Assembly (NCBI GenBank): GCA_945901125.1
Contig: CAMDKD010000009.1
Coordinates: 1-64,000, forward strand
Direction of reading: 5' to 3'
DNA length: 64,000 nt
Source of the DNA: Bordetella parapertussis
GTDB taxonomy: Bacteria > Pseudomonadota > Gammaproteobacteria > Burkholderiales > Burkholderiaceae_C
Shown here piece after piece: positions 33,364 through 42,986 of the stretch. The notes beneath the pieces are model-generated. The model made no database searches, was not told where the DNA came from, and saw only the letters and a program-made list of their open reading frames with translations. The position numbers and the translations under genes are program-made. Position 1 is the first letter of the stretch; the number at the start of each line of letters is the position of its first letter.

Positions 33364-36075
33364 TTATGCGTTCAGCGGATTGATTTTGTCCGCTGACAGT
33401 TTGTATTGTTGGATCGCCTTGGCCACGGTAGCAACCGGCAGGATGCCTTCTTCGCTCAATGCTTTCAACGCGGCGACCACAATGTAATGCCGGTTGATTT
33501 CAAAATGCTCGCGCAATTTGCTGCGGAAATCCGATCGGCCAAAACCGTCGGTGCCCAGCACTTTGTAGCTGCGTCCTGCCGGTATGTAAGCGCGGATCTG
33601 GTCTGCGTAAGACTTCATGTAATCCGTGGATGCCACCACCGGGCCTTCGTGTGCGCCAAGTTGCTGCGCCACAAAAGACACGCGCGGCGTGTCGGTCGGG
33701 TGCATCAAATTCCAGCGCTCGGCCTCGGCACCGTTGCGCGCCAATTCGTTAAAGCTGGGGCAACTCCAAACGTTGGCGGCCACGCCCCAATCCGCAGCCA
33801 GCAGATCACGTGCGGCCATGGATTCTCGGAAGATACTGCCCGAACCCAACAAGTTCACGCGCGGCATTTTTTTCGCGCCCTCAGCCGCTTGCAACAAATA
33901 CATGCCTTGAATGATTTGCTCTTCGGTGCCGGGTGTGAGTCCGGGCATGGCGTAGTTTTCGTTCAAGAGCGTCAGGTAATAAAACACGTTCTCTTGCTTT
34001 TCCACCATGCGCTTTAAACCGTGTTGCATGATGACCGCCACTTCGTGGGCAAACGTCGGGTCATAGCTGATGCAATTCGGAATGGTGCCGGCCAGGATAT
34101 GGCTGTGACCGTCTTCATGTTGCAAGCCTTCACCGTTCAAGGTCGTGCGACCAGAGGTGCCGCCGAGCAAAAAGCCGCGTGCCTGCATGTCCCCCGCCGC
34201 CCAGGCCAGGTCGCCTACGCGCTGGAAACCGAACATGGAGTAATACACATAAAACGGAATCATGATGCGGTTGTTTGTCGAGTATGACGTCGCTGCCGCG
34301 ATCCAACTGCTCATGCCACCAGCTTCATTAATGCCTTCTTGCAATATCTGACCGGCCTTGTCTTCCTTGTAAAACATCACCTGGTCTTTGTCTACCGGTG
34401 TGTAAAGCTGACCGTCAGGGTTGTAAATGCCGATCTGGCGAAACAAGCCTTCCATGCCGAAGGTACGCGCTTCGTCAACAAGAATAGGCACCACGCGTTT
34501 GCCCAAGGCCTGGTCGCGCAGCAATTGCGTGAGAAAACGCACATAGGCTTGCGTGGTCGAAATTTCACGGCCTTCAGCCGTGGCTTCGGTGATGGGCTTG
34601 AACACATCCAAACCGGGCACGGTGAAATGCTCATCCGCCTTGGTGCGGCGATGCGGCAAGTAGCCGCCGAGTGCCGCGCGGCGCTCGTGCAAATAACGCA
34701 TTTCAGGCGTATCTTCCGCCGGTTTGTAAAACGGCAGCTTAGACAATTCGCTGTCGGGAATTGGAATATTGAAGCGGTCGCGAAACGCTTTGATGTCTTC
34801 GTCGGTCAACTTCTTGGTTTGGTGCACCGTGTTCTTGCCTTCGCCCGAGGTGCCCATGCCGAAACCCTTGACGGTCTTGATCAACAAGACGGTCGGTTGG
34901 CCTTTGTGTTTAACAGCAGCAGCGTAGGCCGCATACACCTTTTGCGGATCGTGGCCGCCCCGGCGTAAGTTCCAGATGTCATCGTCGCTCAATTTGGCGA
35001 CCATCTCTAAAGTGCGCGGGTCGCGGCCAAAGAAATGTTTGCGCACATAAGCGCCGTCGTTGGCTTTGAACGCTTGGTAATCGCCGTCCACGGTTTCCAT
35101 CATGATGCGGCGCAGCGCACCGTCTTTGTCGCGTGCAATCAGCGGGTCCCAATTACTGCCCCAAATCAGCTTGAGCACATTCCAACCGGCGCCTCTGAAT
35201 TCACTCTCCAGCTCTTGAATGATTTTGCCGTTGCCGCGCACCGGGCCGTCGAGCCGCTGCAAATTGCAATTGATGACAAAAATCAGGTTGTCGAGTTTTT
35301 CGCGCGCGGCCAAACCGATGGCACCCAGCGACTCGACTTCGTCCATTTCACCGTCGCCGCAAAACACCCAGACCTTGCGGTTTTCAGTGTTGGCTATGCC
35401 GCGTGCATGCAGGTACTTTAAAAAGCGGGCTTGGTAAATAGCCATCAACGGGCCGAGGCCCATGGACACCGTGGGGAACTGCCAAAACTCGGGCATTAAC
35501 TTGGGATGCGGATAACTGGACAAACCTTTGCCGTCGACTTCCTGGCGGAAATTCAACAATTGTTCTTCGGTCAAACGGCCTTCCAAATACGCACGCGCAT
35601 ACACGCCGGGCGACACATGGCCTTGTATGTAAAGCAGGTCGCCGCCGTGGTTTTCGTTTTCGGCGTGCCAGAAATGGTTAAAGCCTGCGCCGAACATGTG
35701 TGCCAGTGACGCGAATGATCCGATATGCCCGCCGAGGTCGCCGCCGTCAGCCGGGTTATGCCTATTGGCCTTGACCACCATGGCCATGGCGTTCCAGCGC
35801 ATGTAAGCGCGCAAGCGTTCTTCTATTTCTATATTGCCCGGGCAGCGTTCTTCCTGGTCAGGCTCTAAGGTGTTGACGTAACCGGTATTGGCCGAAAACG
35901 GCATGTCTATGCTGTTTTCTCTGGCGTGCTCCAGCAGTTGCTCTAATAAGAAATGCGCTCTTTCCGGTCCTTCGGAGGCGATGACAGCAGACAGCGCATC
36001 CATCCATTCGCGGGTTTCCTGGGAGTCGCTGTCATTGGATGCAAACGTATGCAAATTGTCGGGCAATGCTGACAT
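33364..36075 (-). CDS. aceE: Pyruvate dehydrogenase E1 component (homodimeric)
   Basis: A 903-residue thiamine-diphosphate enzyme that decarboxylates pyruvate and acetylates lipoyl groups. The ThDP motif is GDGEMDEVESLGAIGLAA with the distal NCNLQRLDGPV. N-terminal MPFSANTGYVNTLEPDQEE and C-terminal YIPAGRSYKVLGTDGFGRSD are family signatures. It is the first gene of aceE-aceF-lpdA. A palindrome lies in the 137-base gap to the divergent sensor kinase. A shorter E1 paralog is at 60761-63361. Confidence 0.98.
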   Translation of the reverse strand: MSALPDNLHTFASNDSDSQETREWMDALSAVIASEGPERAHFLLEQLLEHARENSIDMPFSANTGYVNTLEPDQEERCPGNIEIEERLRAYMRWNAMAMVVKANRHNPADGGDLGGHIGSFASLAHMFGAGFNHFWHAENENHGGDLLYIQGHVSPGVYARAYLEGRLTEEQLLNFRQEVDGKGLSSYPHPKLMPEFWQFPTVSMGLGPLMAIYQARFLKYLHARGIANTENRKVWVFCGDGEMDEVESLGAIGLAAREKLDNLIFVINCNLQRLDGPVRGNGKIIQELESEFRGAGWNVLKLIWGSNWDPLIARDKDGALRRIMMETVDGDYQAFKANDGAYVRKHFFGRDPRTLEMVAKLSDDDIWNLRRGGHDPQKVYAAYAAAVKHKGQPTVLLIKTVKGFGMGTSGEGKNTVHQTKKLTDEDIKAFRDRFNIPIPDSELSKLPFYKPAEDTPEMRYLHERRAALGGYLPHRRTKADEHFTVPGLDVFKPITEATAEGREISTTQAYVRFLTQLLRDQALGKRVVPILVDEARTFGMEGLFRQIGIYNPDGQLYTPVDKDQVMFYKEDKAGQILQEGINEAGGMSSWIAAATSYSTNNRIMIPFYVYYSMFGFQRVGDLAWAAGDMQARGFLLGGTSGRTTLNGEGLQHEDGHSHILAGTIPNCISYDPTFAHEVAVIMQHGLKRMVEKQENVFYYLTLLNENYAMPGLTPGTEEQIIQGMYLLQAAEGAKKMPRVNLLGSGSIFRESMAARDLLAADWGVAANVWSCPSFNELARNGAEAERWNLMHPTDTPRVSFVAQQLGAHEGPVVASTDYMKSYADQIRAYIPAGRSYKVLGTDGFGRSDFRSKLREHFEINRHYIVVAALKALSEEGILPVATVAKAIQQYKLSADKINPLNA

Positions 36076-36156
36076 AGTGGTCTCCTCAAAATAGCCAAGT
36101 TTCGAATCATGACAAGGTCTTGATATTTTGACACAATTTCAAATAGCGCCATCGTG

Positions 36157-36171
36157 TTTCATATTATGAAA
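36157..36171. promoter_or_regulatory. TTTCATATTATGAAA palindrome between aceE and the sensor kinase
   Basis: A perfect 15-bp palindrome (TTTCATA-T-TATGAAA), 41 bases before the kinase start and 82 bases before aceE, read divergently. It overlaps CATAAT-like -10 sequences on the minus strand. It is a candidate operator for the neighbouring response regulator or a PDH regulator. Confidence 0.55.
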
Positions 36172-36212
36172 TTACATAAACACCGCTTGCTATTCGCCTA
36201 AACTCGGCAGAC

Positions 36213-38714
36213 ATGAAAAGCAAACTGCTAAGCGCACTTACCGCCCAATGGCTCAGCTGGTGGAAACAGCAAAGCCCCAGCCGACAGGACCGGTTTGCTT
36301 TGCTGGCTCCCATTGCAGCCGTCGGTATTTTTTTACTGACCATCATCAGCAGCGTTGGTTACTTACGCATTGAGGAAATGGAACGTGAACAGGAAAGCGT
36401 GCAGCGCGACCTGGAATATGCCCAGCAGAAATTGCGTTTGCACCTGCTGGAGCAGCAGGAACAAATGCTGCGTCTGGCACGCGATTTGAGCAACGACAAA
36501 TTTACCGTCATCGAATTTGCCAATGCAGCCATGGACCTGGCCAACCAATACCCTGAAGTGACCAGCATCAGCTGGGTAGATCCTTTGCGACATGTGCGCT
36601 CGCATTACGCTTCCAGCGCCGCAGACTTGCAAGCTTTCTCCCGACAAGGCAACTGGCTGCTTTACCCGCAAACTGAAGATTCATTTTTGCTTTCGCGGGA
36701 AATAAGGCGCTCGATTTATTCAACGCCTATTTTGATCAAATCCGAAGACGGCGCCAGCTTACAGGAAGCACATATTCAGTTGCACATTCCCATGTTCAAC
36801 AAAGACAATTTCAAGGGTGTGGTGCTGGTTGAATATTCGCTGGACAATTTGTTGCGTTACGCCGTTCCCGCTGAAGTCTCAGCCAGGCACGCTGTCTCGC
36901 TGGTAGATGCCAACAACATTTTATTGGCAGGTCAAAGCATCAAACCCCGCAGCGGCTTGTTTGATTACGCGCCTTTGGAAGCCAAGGCTTATGAATACAG
37001 CGTCCCCGTGTCTACGGTTGGCAACAGCCTGCAATTGCGCGCCCAGGCCTACCGCACTTCACAGGTACTGATAGGCAGCGGTTTGTTCTGGCTGGTGTTG
37101 CTGCTCAGCGGCATGACCACCTGGATGTTGATCGGTACCTGGCGGCATACGCGCAGGCGTTTATACGCGCAACAAGCACTGGTGGCAGAAACCAATTTCC
37201 GCCGAGCCATGGAAAACTCCATTCTCACGGGCATGCGCGCGATGGACATGAACGGGCGCATTACCTATGTGAACGCGGCTTTTTGCCAGATGACCGGTTG
37301 GACCGATAAAGAATTGGTCGGATTGCGTTCGCCCTTCCCTTACTGGCCTGAAGAAGACCGACATTTGCTAAATGCAAAGCTCGAAGATCAGCTCAATGGC
37401 CGTACCACTTTGAGCGGTTTTCAGATCCGCGTGAAACGCAAAAACGGCACGCTGTTTGACGCGCGCTTGTATGTCTCGCCGCTGATTGATGCGCACGGTC
37501 AGCAAACCGGCTGGATGTCTTCCATGACCGACATCACCGAGCCTAATCGCATCCGTGAGCAGCTTTCAGCTTCCTACGAGCGTTTCACCACCGTTCTGGA
37601 AGCGCTGGATGCGTCTGTGTCAGTGACGCCATTGGGCAGCACAGAATTGCTGTTTGCCAACAAGCTTTACCGGCAATGGTTTGGCAACCAAAGCGAAGGC
37701 CATATAAACTTGGTGGCCCAAGCAGGCATGTCATCGCTCGATGCTTCAACAAACGACGAAACTGTGGACGATTTCTCCGGCATGCCGGGCGTGACACTGA
37801 CGCAGGCAAAGTCCGAGAATTCTGAAATTTATTTACCCAACTTGAACAAATGGCTGGAGGTCAGGTCGCGCTACCTGAACTGGGTAGACGGTCGTCTGGC
37901 GCAAATGGTGATTTCAACCGACATCACCAGCCGGCGTCTTGCAGAGGAACAAGCAGCTTTGCAGGCCGAGCGGGCGCAATCGGCCAGCCGTTTGATCACC
38001 ATGGGTGAAATGGCGTCCAGCGTGGCCCATGAACTCAACCAGCCGCTGACAGCGATTTCAAACTATTGCAACGGCATGGTCACGCGTATTCAAGGCAAAC
38101 AAATCACCGAAGAAGAATTGCTTAAAGCATTGGAGAAAACCTCTCACCAGGCACAACGCGCCGGCCAAATCATTCAACGCATACGCAGTTTCATCCGGCG
38201 CAGTGAATCCAACCGCGTGCTGACATTGATTGCGCCCATGGTCAGCGAAGCGGTTGAACTCGCGGAACTGGAAATGCGCCGCCGCCAAGTGCGACTGAGC
38301 TTGTATGTATCGGACCGTATTTCCAAAATACTGGTCGACCCCATATTGATAGAGCAGGTGCTGATCAATCTTCTGAAAAATGCCGCCGAGGCCATTGACC
38401 ATGCCAAACGCCCGATAGACGACAGACATGTTGAATTGCAAATCGTGCCCAAGGTCATCGAAGACCAGCAGGTGGTTGCGTTTTCGGTCACTGACAACGG
38501 CAACGGCATGACCGAAGAAGTGATGCATCGTGTATTCGAAGCTTTCTACACCACCAAAAAAGAAGGCATGGGCATAGGGCTGAATTTATGCCGTTCCATC
38601 ATCGAGTCGCACCAGGGCAGGATGCTGGCAGAGAACATCTACAATGGAAATATGATCGTAGGATGTCGATTTTCTTTCTGGTTACCTGCCAATCCTGTGA
38701 TGGTCAATGTTTGA
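36213..38714 (+). CDS. Membrane sensor histidine kinase with Cache-like and PAS domains
   Basis: An 833-residue kinase. TM1 is at about residues 28-50 and TM2 at about 285-307. They enclose a periplasmic Cache-like sensor of about 235 residues. PAS domains follow at about 327-440 and 455-575. The H-box is SVAHELNQPL with His606; ATPase boxes are seen as LLKNAAEAI, DNGNGM and GMGIGLNL. HATPase and HisKA resemble FixL/DctB/TodS-type kinases. It is divergent from aceE and 32 bases before its response regulator. Linkage to pyruvate dehydrogenase suggests that it may sense a carboxylate or redox signal, but the ligand is unknown. Confidence 0.93.
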   Translation: MKSKLLSALTAQWLSWWKQQSPSRQDRFALLAPIAAVGIFLLTIISSVGYLRIEEMEREQESVQRDLEYAQQKLRLHLLEQQEQMLRLARDLSNDKFTVIEFANAAMDLANQYPEVTSISWVDPLRHVRSHYASSAADLQAFSRQGNWLLYPQTEDSFLLSREIRRSIYSTPILIKSEDGASLQEAHIQLHIPMFNKDNFKGVVLVEYSLDNLLRYAVPAEVSARHAVSLVDANNILLAGQSIKPRSGLFDYAPLEAKAYEYSVPVSTVGNSLQLRAQAYRTSQVLIGSGLFWLVLLLSGMTTWMLIGTWRHTRRRLYAQQALVAETNFRRAMENSILTGMRAMDMNGRITYVNAAFCQMTGWTDKELVGLRSPFPYWPEEDRHLLNAKLEDQLNGRTTLSGFQIRVKRKNGTLFDARLYVSPLIDAHGQQTGWMSSMTDITEPNRIREQLSASYERFTTVLEALDASVSVTPLGSTELLFANKLYRQWFGNQSEGHINLVAQAGMSSLDASTNDETVDDFSGMPGVTLTQAKSENSEIYLPNLNKWLEVRSRYLNWVDGRLAQMVISTDITSRRLAEEQAALQAERAQSASRLITMGEMASSVAHELNQPLTAISNYCNGMVTRIQGKQITEEELLKALEKTSHQAQRAGQIIQRIRSFIRRSESNRVLTLIAPMVSEAVELAELEMRRRQVRLSLYVSDRISKILVDPILIEQVLINLLKNAAEAIDHAKRPIDDRHVELQIVPKVIEDQQVVAFSVTDNGNGMTEEVMHRVFEAFYTTKKEGMGIGLNLCRSIIESHQGRMLAENIYNGNMIVGCRFSFWLPANPVMVNV

Positions 38715-38746
38715 GCATTTTTATCGATAGCAATCTGGAGTGACTG

Positions 38747-39373
38747 ATGAGTTTGATTCCTAAAAAAGGCAATGTTTACGTGGTGGATGACGATGAAGCC
38801 GTCCGTGATTCATTGCAATGGTTGCTAGAAGGCAAAGACTACCGTGTGCGCTGCTTTGACTCGGCCGAAACTTTCCTCAGCCGTTACGACCCGCGCGAGG
38901 TCGCCTGTCTGCTGGTCGATATACGCATGCCCGGCATCTCCGGCCTTGAATTGCAAGACCGTTTGATCGAACGCAAATCACCCTTACCTATTGTGTTCAT
39001 CACCGGTCACGGCGATGTGCCCATGGCGGTGACCACCATGAAAAAAGGCGCCATGGATTTCATCCCCAAGCCTTTCAAAGAAGAAGAATTGCTCAGCGTG
39101 GTCGAGCGCATGCTGGATCAGGCCCGCGAAGCCTTTGCCGATTTCCAGCACGCCGCCAACCGCGACGCCTTGATGGGCAAGCTCACCGCGCGCGAATCTC
39201 AGGTACTCGAGCGCATCGTCGCCGGTCGTTTGAACAAACAAATCGCCGACGACCTGGGCATCAGTATCAAAACCGTCGAAGCTCACCGTGCCAACATCAT
39301 GGAAAAGCTGAATGCCAATACCGTGGCCGATCTGCTGAAAATTGCATTGGGCCCTAACTCCACCAAATCCTAA
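38747..39373 (+). CDS. FixJ/NarL-family response regulator
   Basis: A 208-residue regulator. The receiver domain has the acidic pair VVDDDE, the phospho-acceptor Asp58 in LLVDIRMPG, and the Lys in FIPKPFKEE. The LuxR-type HTH (about 140-200) shows LTARESQVLERIVAGRLNKQ and ISIKTVEAHRANIMEKL. It is the cognate partner of the upstream kinase. Targets are unknown; the adjacent aceE promoter palindrome is a first candidate. folD follows 5 bases after its stop, so the two may be co-transcribed. Confidence 0.95.
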   Translation: MSLIPKKGNVYVVDDDEAVRDSLQWLLEGKDYRVRCFDSAETFLSRYDPREVACLLVDIRMPGISGLELQDRLIERKSPLPIVFITGHGDVPMAVTTMKKGAMDFIPKPFKEEELLSVVERMLDQAREAFADFQHAANRDALMGKLTARESQVLERIVAGRLNKQIADDLGISIKTVEAHRANIMEKLNANTVADLLKIALGPNSTKS

Positions 39374-39378
39374 GTACC

Positions 39379-40230
39379 ATGACTGCTTCCATCATTGACG
39401 GCAACGTGCTGTCAGCGCTGTTGCGCCAACAAGTCTCCGATCGTGTCAATGCATTGCAATCCCGGGGCATCAAAGCCGGACTGGCCGTCATACTGGTCGG
39501 CGATAACCAGGCCAGCCAGGTCTATGTGCGCAACAAGGTCAAGGCCTGTGAACAAACCGGCATCCGCTCGGTGCTGGAAAAACATGACGCCGCTTTAAGC
39601 GAAGCTGATTTGCTCGCGCGAGTGCATGCTTTGAATCATGACGACAGCATCCACGGCATTCTGGTGCAACTGCCTTTGCCGGCGCATATCGATGCGCAAA
39701 AAGTCATTGAAGCCATTGCCCCTGAAAAAGATGTAGACGGTTTTCATGTGGCCAGCGCCGGTGCATTAATGACCGGCCTGCCCGGCTTTTGGCCTTGCAC
39801 GCCACACGGTTGTATGAAGATGCTGGAGCACATCGGTTATTCATTGCGCGGTAAACATGCAGTGGTCATCGGGCGCAGCAATATCGTCGGCAAACCCATG
39901 GCCATGATGCTGTTGCAACAAAACGCGACTGTCACCATTTGCCACAGCGCCACACCTGATTTGAAAGCACATACCTTGCAAGCTGACGTCATCGTCGCGG
40001 CTGTGGGCAAACGTAATGTATTAACCGCTGACATGGTCAAACCGGGCGCTGTTGTCCTTGATGTCGGCATGAACCGCGACGACGAAGGCAAGCTTTGCGG
40101 CGACGTCGACTTTGCCGGTGTCAGCCGGGTGGCTTCTTACATCACACCGGTGCCTGGCGGCGTCGGCCCCATGACCATCACCATGTTGCTGGTCAACACC
40201 CTTGAATCCGCCGAACGACACGCCACATAG
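39379..40230 (+). CDS. folD: Methylenetetrahydrofolate dehydrogenase / cyclohydrolase
   Basis: A 283-residue bifunctional folate enzyme interconverting methylene-, methenyl- and formyl-tetrahydrofolate. The catalytic region YVRNKVKACEQTGI contains the conserved Tyr/Lys. QLPLPAHIDAQKVIEAIAPEKDVDGFH and GRSNIVGKPMA (NADP site) are family motifs. The C-terminal PVPGGVGPMTI is conserved. Its start is 5 bases after the response regulator stop, and prlC follows after 5 bases. Confidence 0.97.
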   Translation: MTASIIDGNVLSALLRQQVSDRVNALQSRGIKAGLAVILVGDNQASQVYVRNKVKACEQTGIRSVLEKHDAALSEADLLARVHALNHDDSIHGILVQLPLPAHIDAQKVIEAIAPEKDVDGFHVASAGALMTGLPGFWPCTPHGCMKMLEHIGYSLRGKHAVVIGRSNIVGKPMAMMLLQQNATVTICHSATPDLKAHTLQADVIVAAVGKRNVLTADMVKPGAVVLDVGMNRDDEGKLCGDVDFAGVSRVASYITPVPGGVGPMTITMLLVNTLESAERHAT

Positions 40231-40235
40231 ACTGC

Positions 40236-42269
40236 ATGAACAATCCTTTGCTCGAATTTTCCGGTCTGCCCTTGTTTGACCGCATCACCCCGGCTGACGT
40301 CAACCAGGCCATCACCGAACTTCTGAAAAATGCAGACGCCGCCCTGGCTGAAGTCACGCGCGCTGAATTTCCGGCTGACTGGACAAGCATTTCCCAAGTG
40401 CTAGACACAGCGACTGAAAAATTGGGTCGCGCCTGGGGTGCCGTCAGTCATCTCCAAGCCGTGGTTGACACGCCCGAGTTGCGCGCCGCCTACAACGCAG
40501 AACTGCCGCGCATCACCGAATTTTGGACGCGTTTAGGTGCCGACGAAGCCCTGTACGCCAAATACAAAGCCATAGACCCCGCCAAGCTGAACCACGAACA
40601 AAGACACGCCCGTGAGCTTGCATTGCGTAACTTTGTTTTGTCTGGCGCTGAACTCACTGGCGCGGCCAAAGAACGTTTCGCCGCCATTCAGGAACGCCAG
40701 GCCGAGATCAGCCAGTTGTTCAGCGAACACGTGCTTGATGCCACCGATGCCTGGTCGTTGATCGTCAGCAAAGACGAAACCGCAGGCATTCCAGACGACG
40801 TTCTTCAAACAGCGCATGCCGCCGCAGTAGCCGACGGCAAAGACGGTTACAAGCTGACATTGAAAATGCCTTGTTATTTGCCGGTGATGCAATACGCACA
40901 CAGCAGTGACTTGCGGGAAAAACTCTACCGCGCCTACGCTACCCGCGCCTCTGACCAATCCCAACACTTGCAATTCGATAACAGCGCCGTTTTAAAGGAA
41001 ATCCTGCAATTGCGCCGTGAAGAAGCCGCACTGCTGGGCTACGCCAACCACGCGCAGGTGTCACTGGCCAGCAAAATGGCCGAGTCCCCTGAACACGTCA
41101 CCGGCTTTTTGCGCGATCTGGCTGCACGCGCTCGCCCTTATGCAGAAAAAGACCTGGCCGAGATGCGCGCATTTGCCGTTGAACAACTGCATATCGCCGA
41201 CCCTAAAGCCTGGGACTGGACGTTCATCGGCGAAAAACTCAAGGAAGCGCGTTACGCCTTCAGCGACCAGGAAGTCAAACCTTATTTCACCGCGCCCAAG
41301 GTGCTGGACGGTTTATTCAAAATTGTTGAAACCTTGTTTGAGGTCAGCATACGCAAAGACCAAGCGTCTGTGTGGCATCCCGGCGTGTTGTTTTACCGGA
41401 TAGAGCGACAAGGCGAATTGGTGGGTCAGTTTTACTTGGACCCCGGTGCCCGCCAAGGCAAACGCGGCGGTGCCTGGATGGACGATGTGCGCGCGCGCTG
41501 GTTGCGCCCGGACAACGAACAACTGCAAACCCCGGTGGCCCACATGGTGTGCAATTTCGCCGAAGGCGTGAACGGCCAGCCTCCGCTGCTCACGCACGAC
41601 GACGTCATCACGCTGTTTCATGAATGCGGCCACGGCCTGCACCACATGTTGACGCAGGTGAATGAGCGCGACGTGTCAGGTATCAGCGGCGTGGAATGGG
41701 ACGCGGTCGAGTTACCCAGCCAGTTCATGGAAAATTTTTGCTGGGAATGGGCTGTGCTCAAGCACATGACCGCACACGTAGATACGGGTGAACCGCTGCC
41801 ACGGGCATTGTTTGACAAAATGCTGGCAGCGAAAAATTTCCAAAGCGGTTTGCAAACGCTGCGCCAGATTGAATTCTCATTGCTTGATATGTACCTGCAT
41901 TCGCATGTCGCCGATGATGTCGATGTCATGGCCGTGTTGCAACAAGTCCGGGACGAAGTCTCGGTCATGCACCCGCCTGCTTTCAACCGCATGCCACATT
42001 CGTTCAGCCATATATTTGCCGGTGGTTATGCCGCCGGTTACTACAGTTACAAATGGGCCGAGGTGCTGAGCGCTGATGCTTATGCCGCTTTCGAAGAAAC
42101 TGCTTCTGCAGACGGTGAACACAGCATAGAGACAGGTCGCCGCTACCGCCAATCCATTCTGGAGGCTGGCGGAAGCCGGCCTGCCATGGCCTCGTTCAAG
42201 GCCTTCAGGGGCCGCGAACCCACGCTTGACGCCCTACTGCGTCACCAGGGCATGGCCGTCGTTCAATAA
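40236..42269 (+). CDS. prlC: M3-family oligopeptidase A
   Basis: A 677-residue cytosolic zinc metallopeptidase that degrades short peptides, including cleaved signal peptides. The zinc site is HECGH (residues 462-466) in TLFHECGHGLHH, with the distal Glu in the VEWDAVELPSQFMENF region. The C-terminal substrate-binding YAAGYYSYKWAEVLSADAYAAFEE is typical. Its 3' end overlaps rpiA on the other strand by 7 bases. It lies in line with folD. Confidence 0.95.
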   Translation: MNNPLLEFSGLPLFDRITPADVNQAITELLKNADAALAEVTRAEFPADWTSISQVLDTATEKLGRAWGAVSHLQAVVDTPELRAAYNAELPRITEFWTRLGADEALYAKYKAIDPAKLNHEQRHARELALRNFVLSGAELTGAAKERFAAIQERQAEISQLFSEHVLDATDAWSLIVSKDETAGIPDDVLQTAHAAAVADGKDGYKLTLKMPCYLPVMQYAHSSDLREKLYRAYATRASDQSQHLQFDNSAVLKEILQLRREEAALLGYANHAQVSLASKMAESPEHVTGFLRDLAARARPYAEKDLAEMRAFAVEQLHIADPKAWDWTFIGEKLKEARYAFSDQEVKPYFTAPKVLDGLFKIVETLFEVSIRKDQASVWHPGVLFYRIERQGELVGQFYLDPGARQGKRGGAWMDDVRARWLRPDNEQLQTPVAHMVCNFAEGVNGQPPLLTHDDVITLFHECGHGLHHMLTQVNERDVSGISGVEWDAVELPSQFMENFCWEWAVLKHMTAHVDTGEPLPRALFDKMLAAKNFQSGLQTLRQIEFSLLDMYLHSHVADDVDVMAVLQQVRDEVSVMHPPAFNRMPHSFSHIFAGGYAAGYYSYKWAEVLSADAYAAFEETASADGEHSIETGRRYRQSILEAGGSRPAMASFKAFRGREPTLDALLRHQGMAVVQ

Positions 42270-42949
42270 AGAATGGTTTGCACGCCTTGTGCTGTGCCCA
42301 GCAGGCACACATGGGCGTGCTGGTGGGCGAACACGCCGACCGTGACCACACCGGGCCACTGACTGGCGGTGTTCTCGAAAGACAAAGCATCGGCAATCTG
42401 CAAACCTTTGACATCCAGTAAATACTGGCCGTTGTCAGTAACCAGGGTTTGACCGTTCACGGTGCGTAATAACGCCTGAGCCCCCATGGCCTTGAAACGA
42501 CGCGTGATTTCAGGCGCTGCCATGGGAATGACTTCCACCGGCAAAGGAAAAGCGCCTAACACAGCCACATTCTTGGACGCATCAGCAATGCAAACAAACC
42601 GGTCAGCTTGGGCTGCGACAATTTTTTCGCGGGTTAAAGCCGCGCCACCGCCCTTGATCATGCAACCTTTGGGGTCGATCTCGTCGGCACCGTCTATGTA
42701 CACCGACATGCGCTCGACCAAGGCCAAGTCGATCACCGGGATACCCAAAGACTGCATGCGGTTGGTAGAGGCCAGCGAGCTTGACACTGCGCCTTTGATA
42801 GCGATACCGCTGGCCGCCAACGCGTCTATGAACTTGTTCACGGTGGAGCCGGTGCCTACACCGAGGTATTCGCCGGGCACCACATACTTCAAGGCTGCCT
42901 GAGCAACAAGTATTTTTAATTCATCTTGGGTGGGGGCAGTCTGGCTCAT
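42263..42949 (-). CDS. rpiA: Ribose-5-phosphate isomerase A
   Basis: A 228-residue isomerase (from ATG 42949) converting ribose-5-phosphate and ribulose-5-phosphate in the pentose phosphate path. The phosphate loop is GVGTGSTVNKFI; the catalytic acidic and Lys residues are in DGADEIDP and MIKGGGAALTREKI. Upstream in-frame ATGs at 42970 and 42988 would add non-conserved residues; the last touches the divergent pyrD start. I prefer MSQTAPTQDELK as the start. Confidence 0.95.
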   Translation of the reverse strand: MSQTAPTQDELKILVAQAALKYVVPGEYLGVGTGSTVNKFIDALAASGIAIKGAVSSSLASTNRMQSLGIPVIDLALVERMSVYIDGADEIDPKGCMIKGGGAALTREKIVAAQADRFVCIADASKNVAVLGAFPLPVEVIPMAAPEITRRFKAMGAQALLRTVNGQTLVTDNGQYLLDVKGLQIADALSFENTASQWPGVVTVGVFAHQHAHVCLLGTAQGVQTILY

Positions 42950-42986
42950 CGGTGACAATTCCTGATTCATTAAACAGGGATTATCC

